Below, one piece after another: positions 63,600 through 64,000 of a stretch of DNA of 64,000 bases. The notes under the pieces were generated by a model that saw only the letters and a list, made by a program, of their open reading frames with translations, was not told the DNA's origin and did not search any database. The position numbers and the translations under genes were made by a program. The number at the start of each line of letters is the position of its first letter. Position 1 is the stretch's first letter. Source of the stretch: Flavobacteriaceae bacterium (lineage in GTDB: Bacteria > Bacteroidota > Bacteroidia > Flavobacteriales > Flavobacteriaceae). Location: assembly GCA_029238215.1 (NCBI GenBank), contig JAQWGN010000015.1, positions 62,001-126,000 of the forward strand. The letters are read 5' to 3'.

Positions 63600-64000
63600 A
63601 TGAAATTTGATCTTTCCGCTACCGGACTGAGGTTTACCCAACACACGCCCAAGCACCAAACTCCGTTTGAACGCTTGTTTGAGGTATTTAAAGAATTGAT
63701 TACCCACACCTCTGGCGATTTTGATGAGGCAATCGATTGGCTTCGCGAACTAGACCGAGAATATAAACTCACCAACAGCGACTACACCATAGACGACTTT
63801 GTCGAAGACTTGCTCAAGCGGGCCTACATCCAGCCCAAAGGGGATGGTACGGGCGATGGCTCGGGAATGGGGCTCACCTCTAAAACAGAGAAACTTCTTA
63901 GAGAACATGCACTAAAGCAAGTGTTTGGAAAGCTAAAAAAAGCGGGTTCGGGAAACCATAAAACCAAAAGCACGGGGCAAGGTGCTGATGATACAGGCGA
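63600..64000 (+). CDS. VWA-domain protein, N-terminal part (runs off the window)
   Basis: An open frame from ATG 63600 runs to the window end without a stop (133 codons). The conserved start is KFDLSATGLRFTQHTP, then HTSGDFDEAIDWLRELDREY and YTIDDFVEDLLKRAYI, as in a group of large Bacteroidota VWA (CoxE-like) proteins encoded with MoxR-type ATPases. The VWA domain itself lies beyond the window. The segment 63841-64000 is rich in Gly, Lys and Ser, a low-complexity linker. GTATTTTAGTG lies just upstream, as before uvrC. The role is probably in metal or protein-complex assembly, but this is inferred. Confidence 0.65.
   Translation, partial: MKFDLSATGLRFTQHTPKHQTPFERLFEVFKELITHTSGDFDEAIDWLRELDREYKLTNSDYTIDDFVEDLLKRAYIQPKGDGTGDGSGMGLTSKTEKLLREHALKQVFGKLKKAGSGNHKTKSTGQGADDTG

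Overview
The window is ordinary chromosomal DNA from a member of the Bacteroidota, most likely the family Flavobacteriaceae. The evidence is: two type IX secretion (T9SS) machine proteins (PorZ-like and SprE/PorW-like) and a cargo protein with a C-terminal sorting domain; many TAnnTTTG-type -7 promoter boxes, which are the Bacteroidota sigma signature, with few visible Shine-Dalgarno sites; family-specific small proteins of the DUF6341, DUF4292, DUF4254 and DUF5687 type; and gene orders typical of flavobacteria (porZ-recO-TonB receptor, pdxA/ribE/DUF177/rpmF/fabH/accB/accC, atpBEFHAG without atpDC). I see no rRNA, tRNA, insertion sequence, prophage or CRISPR array.

Layout. 1-8344 is a surface polysaccharide locus: an FkbM methyltransferase tail, two different Wzy/O-antigen-ligase-like membrane proteins, a DUF1972/GT4 glycosyltransferase, an RmlD-like reductase, UDP-glucose dehydrogenase and UDP-glucuronate decarboxylase (making UDP-GlcA and UDP-xylose), and the polyprenyl-phosphate sugar transferase that starts the chain. 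Its left half is visibly AT-richer than the rest. 8341-15244 holds a DMT transporter, an ArsC/Spx-like thiol protein, cystathionine gamma-synthase, glutamate dehydrogenase, PorZ and RecO. 15225-30508 holds a TonB receptor, ileS, a DksA-like regulator, lspA, 5-formyl-THF cyclo-ligase, uvrC, a patatin/beta-barrel protein, a DUF3108 protein, an M23 lipoprotein and pgi. 30520-46824 holds recJ, rsmI, tdk, alr, asd, the fatty-acid start genes (accC, accB, fabH, rpmF, DUF177), pdxA, ribE, a T9SS cargo, and an envelope cluster (EnvC-like, DUF4292, nucleotidyltransferase, dut, SIMPL). 46938-55302 is the ATP synthase operon atpBEFHAG with two small accessory membrane genes, a bactofilin and SprE/PorW. 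55354-64000 holds an ABC exporter pair, a GT9/DUF4254 pair, purD, a Kazal/DUF6174 lipoprotein, a hemolysin-III protein, a SOUL protein, a flavodoxin-fold oxidoreductase and the start of a VWA protein.

Most genes are housekeeping, and I do not see a clear-cut new defence or mobile system. The observations most worth following are: (1) rpmF (ribosomal protein L32) has no usable start codon, because one base at 39473 turns the expected ATG into AGG and also creates the stop of the overlapping DUF177 gene; (2) a long hairpin sits directly behind atpE, inside the ATP synthase operon; (3) three unrelated zinc-ribbon proteins (L32, DksA-like, Tdk) have all turned CxxCG into CxxTG; (4) the gap at 60785-60964 can fold into a three-way junction; (5) a 74-base overlap joins a Wzy-like gene to ugd; (6) at least five genes appear to start with TTG, with in-frame stops just upstream that exclude an earlier start.
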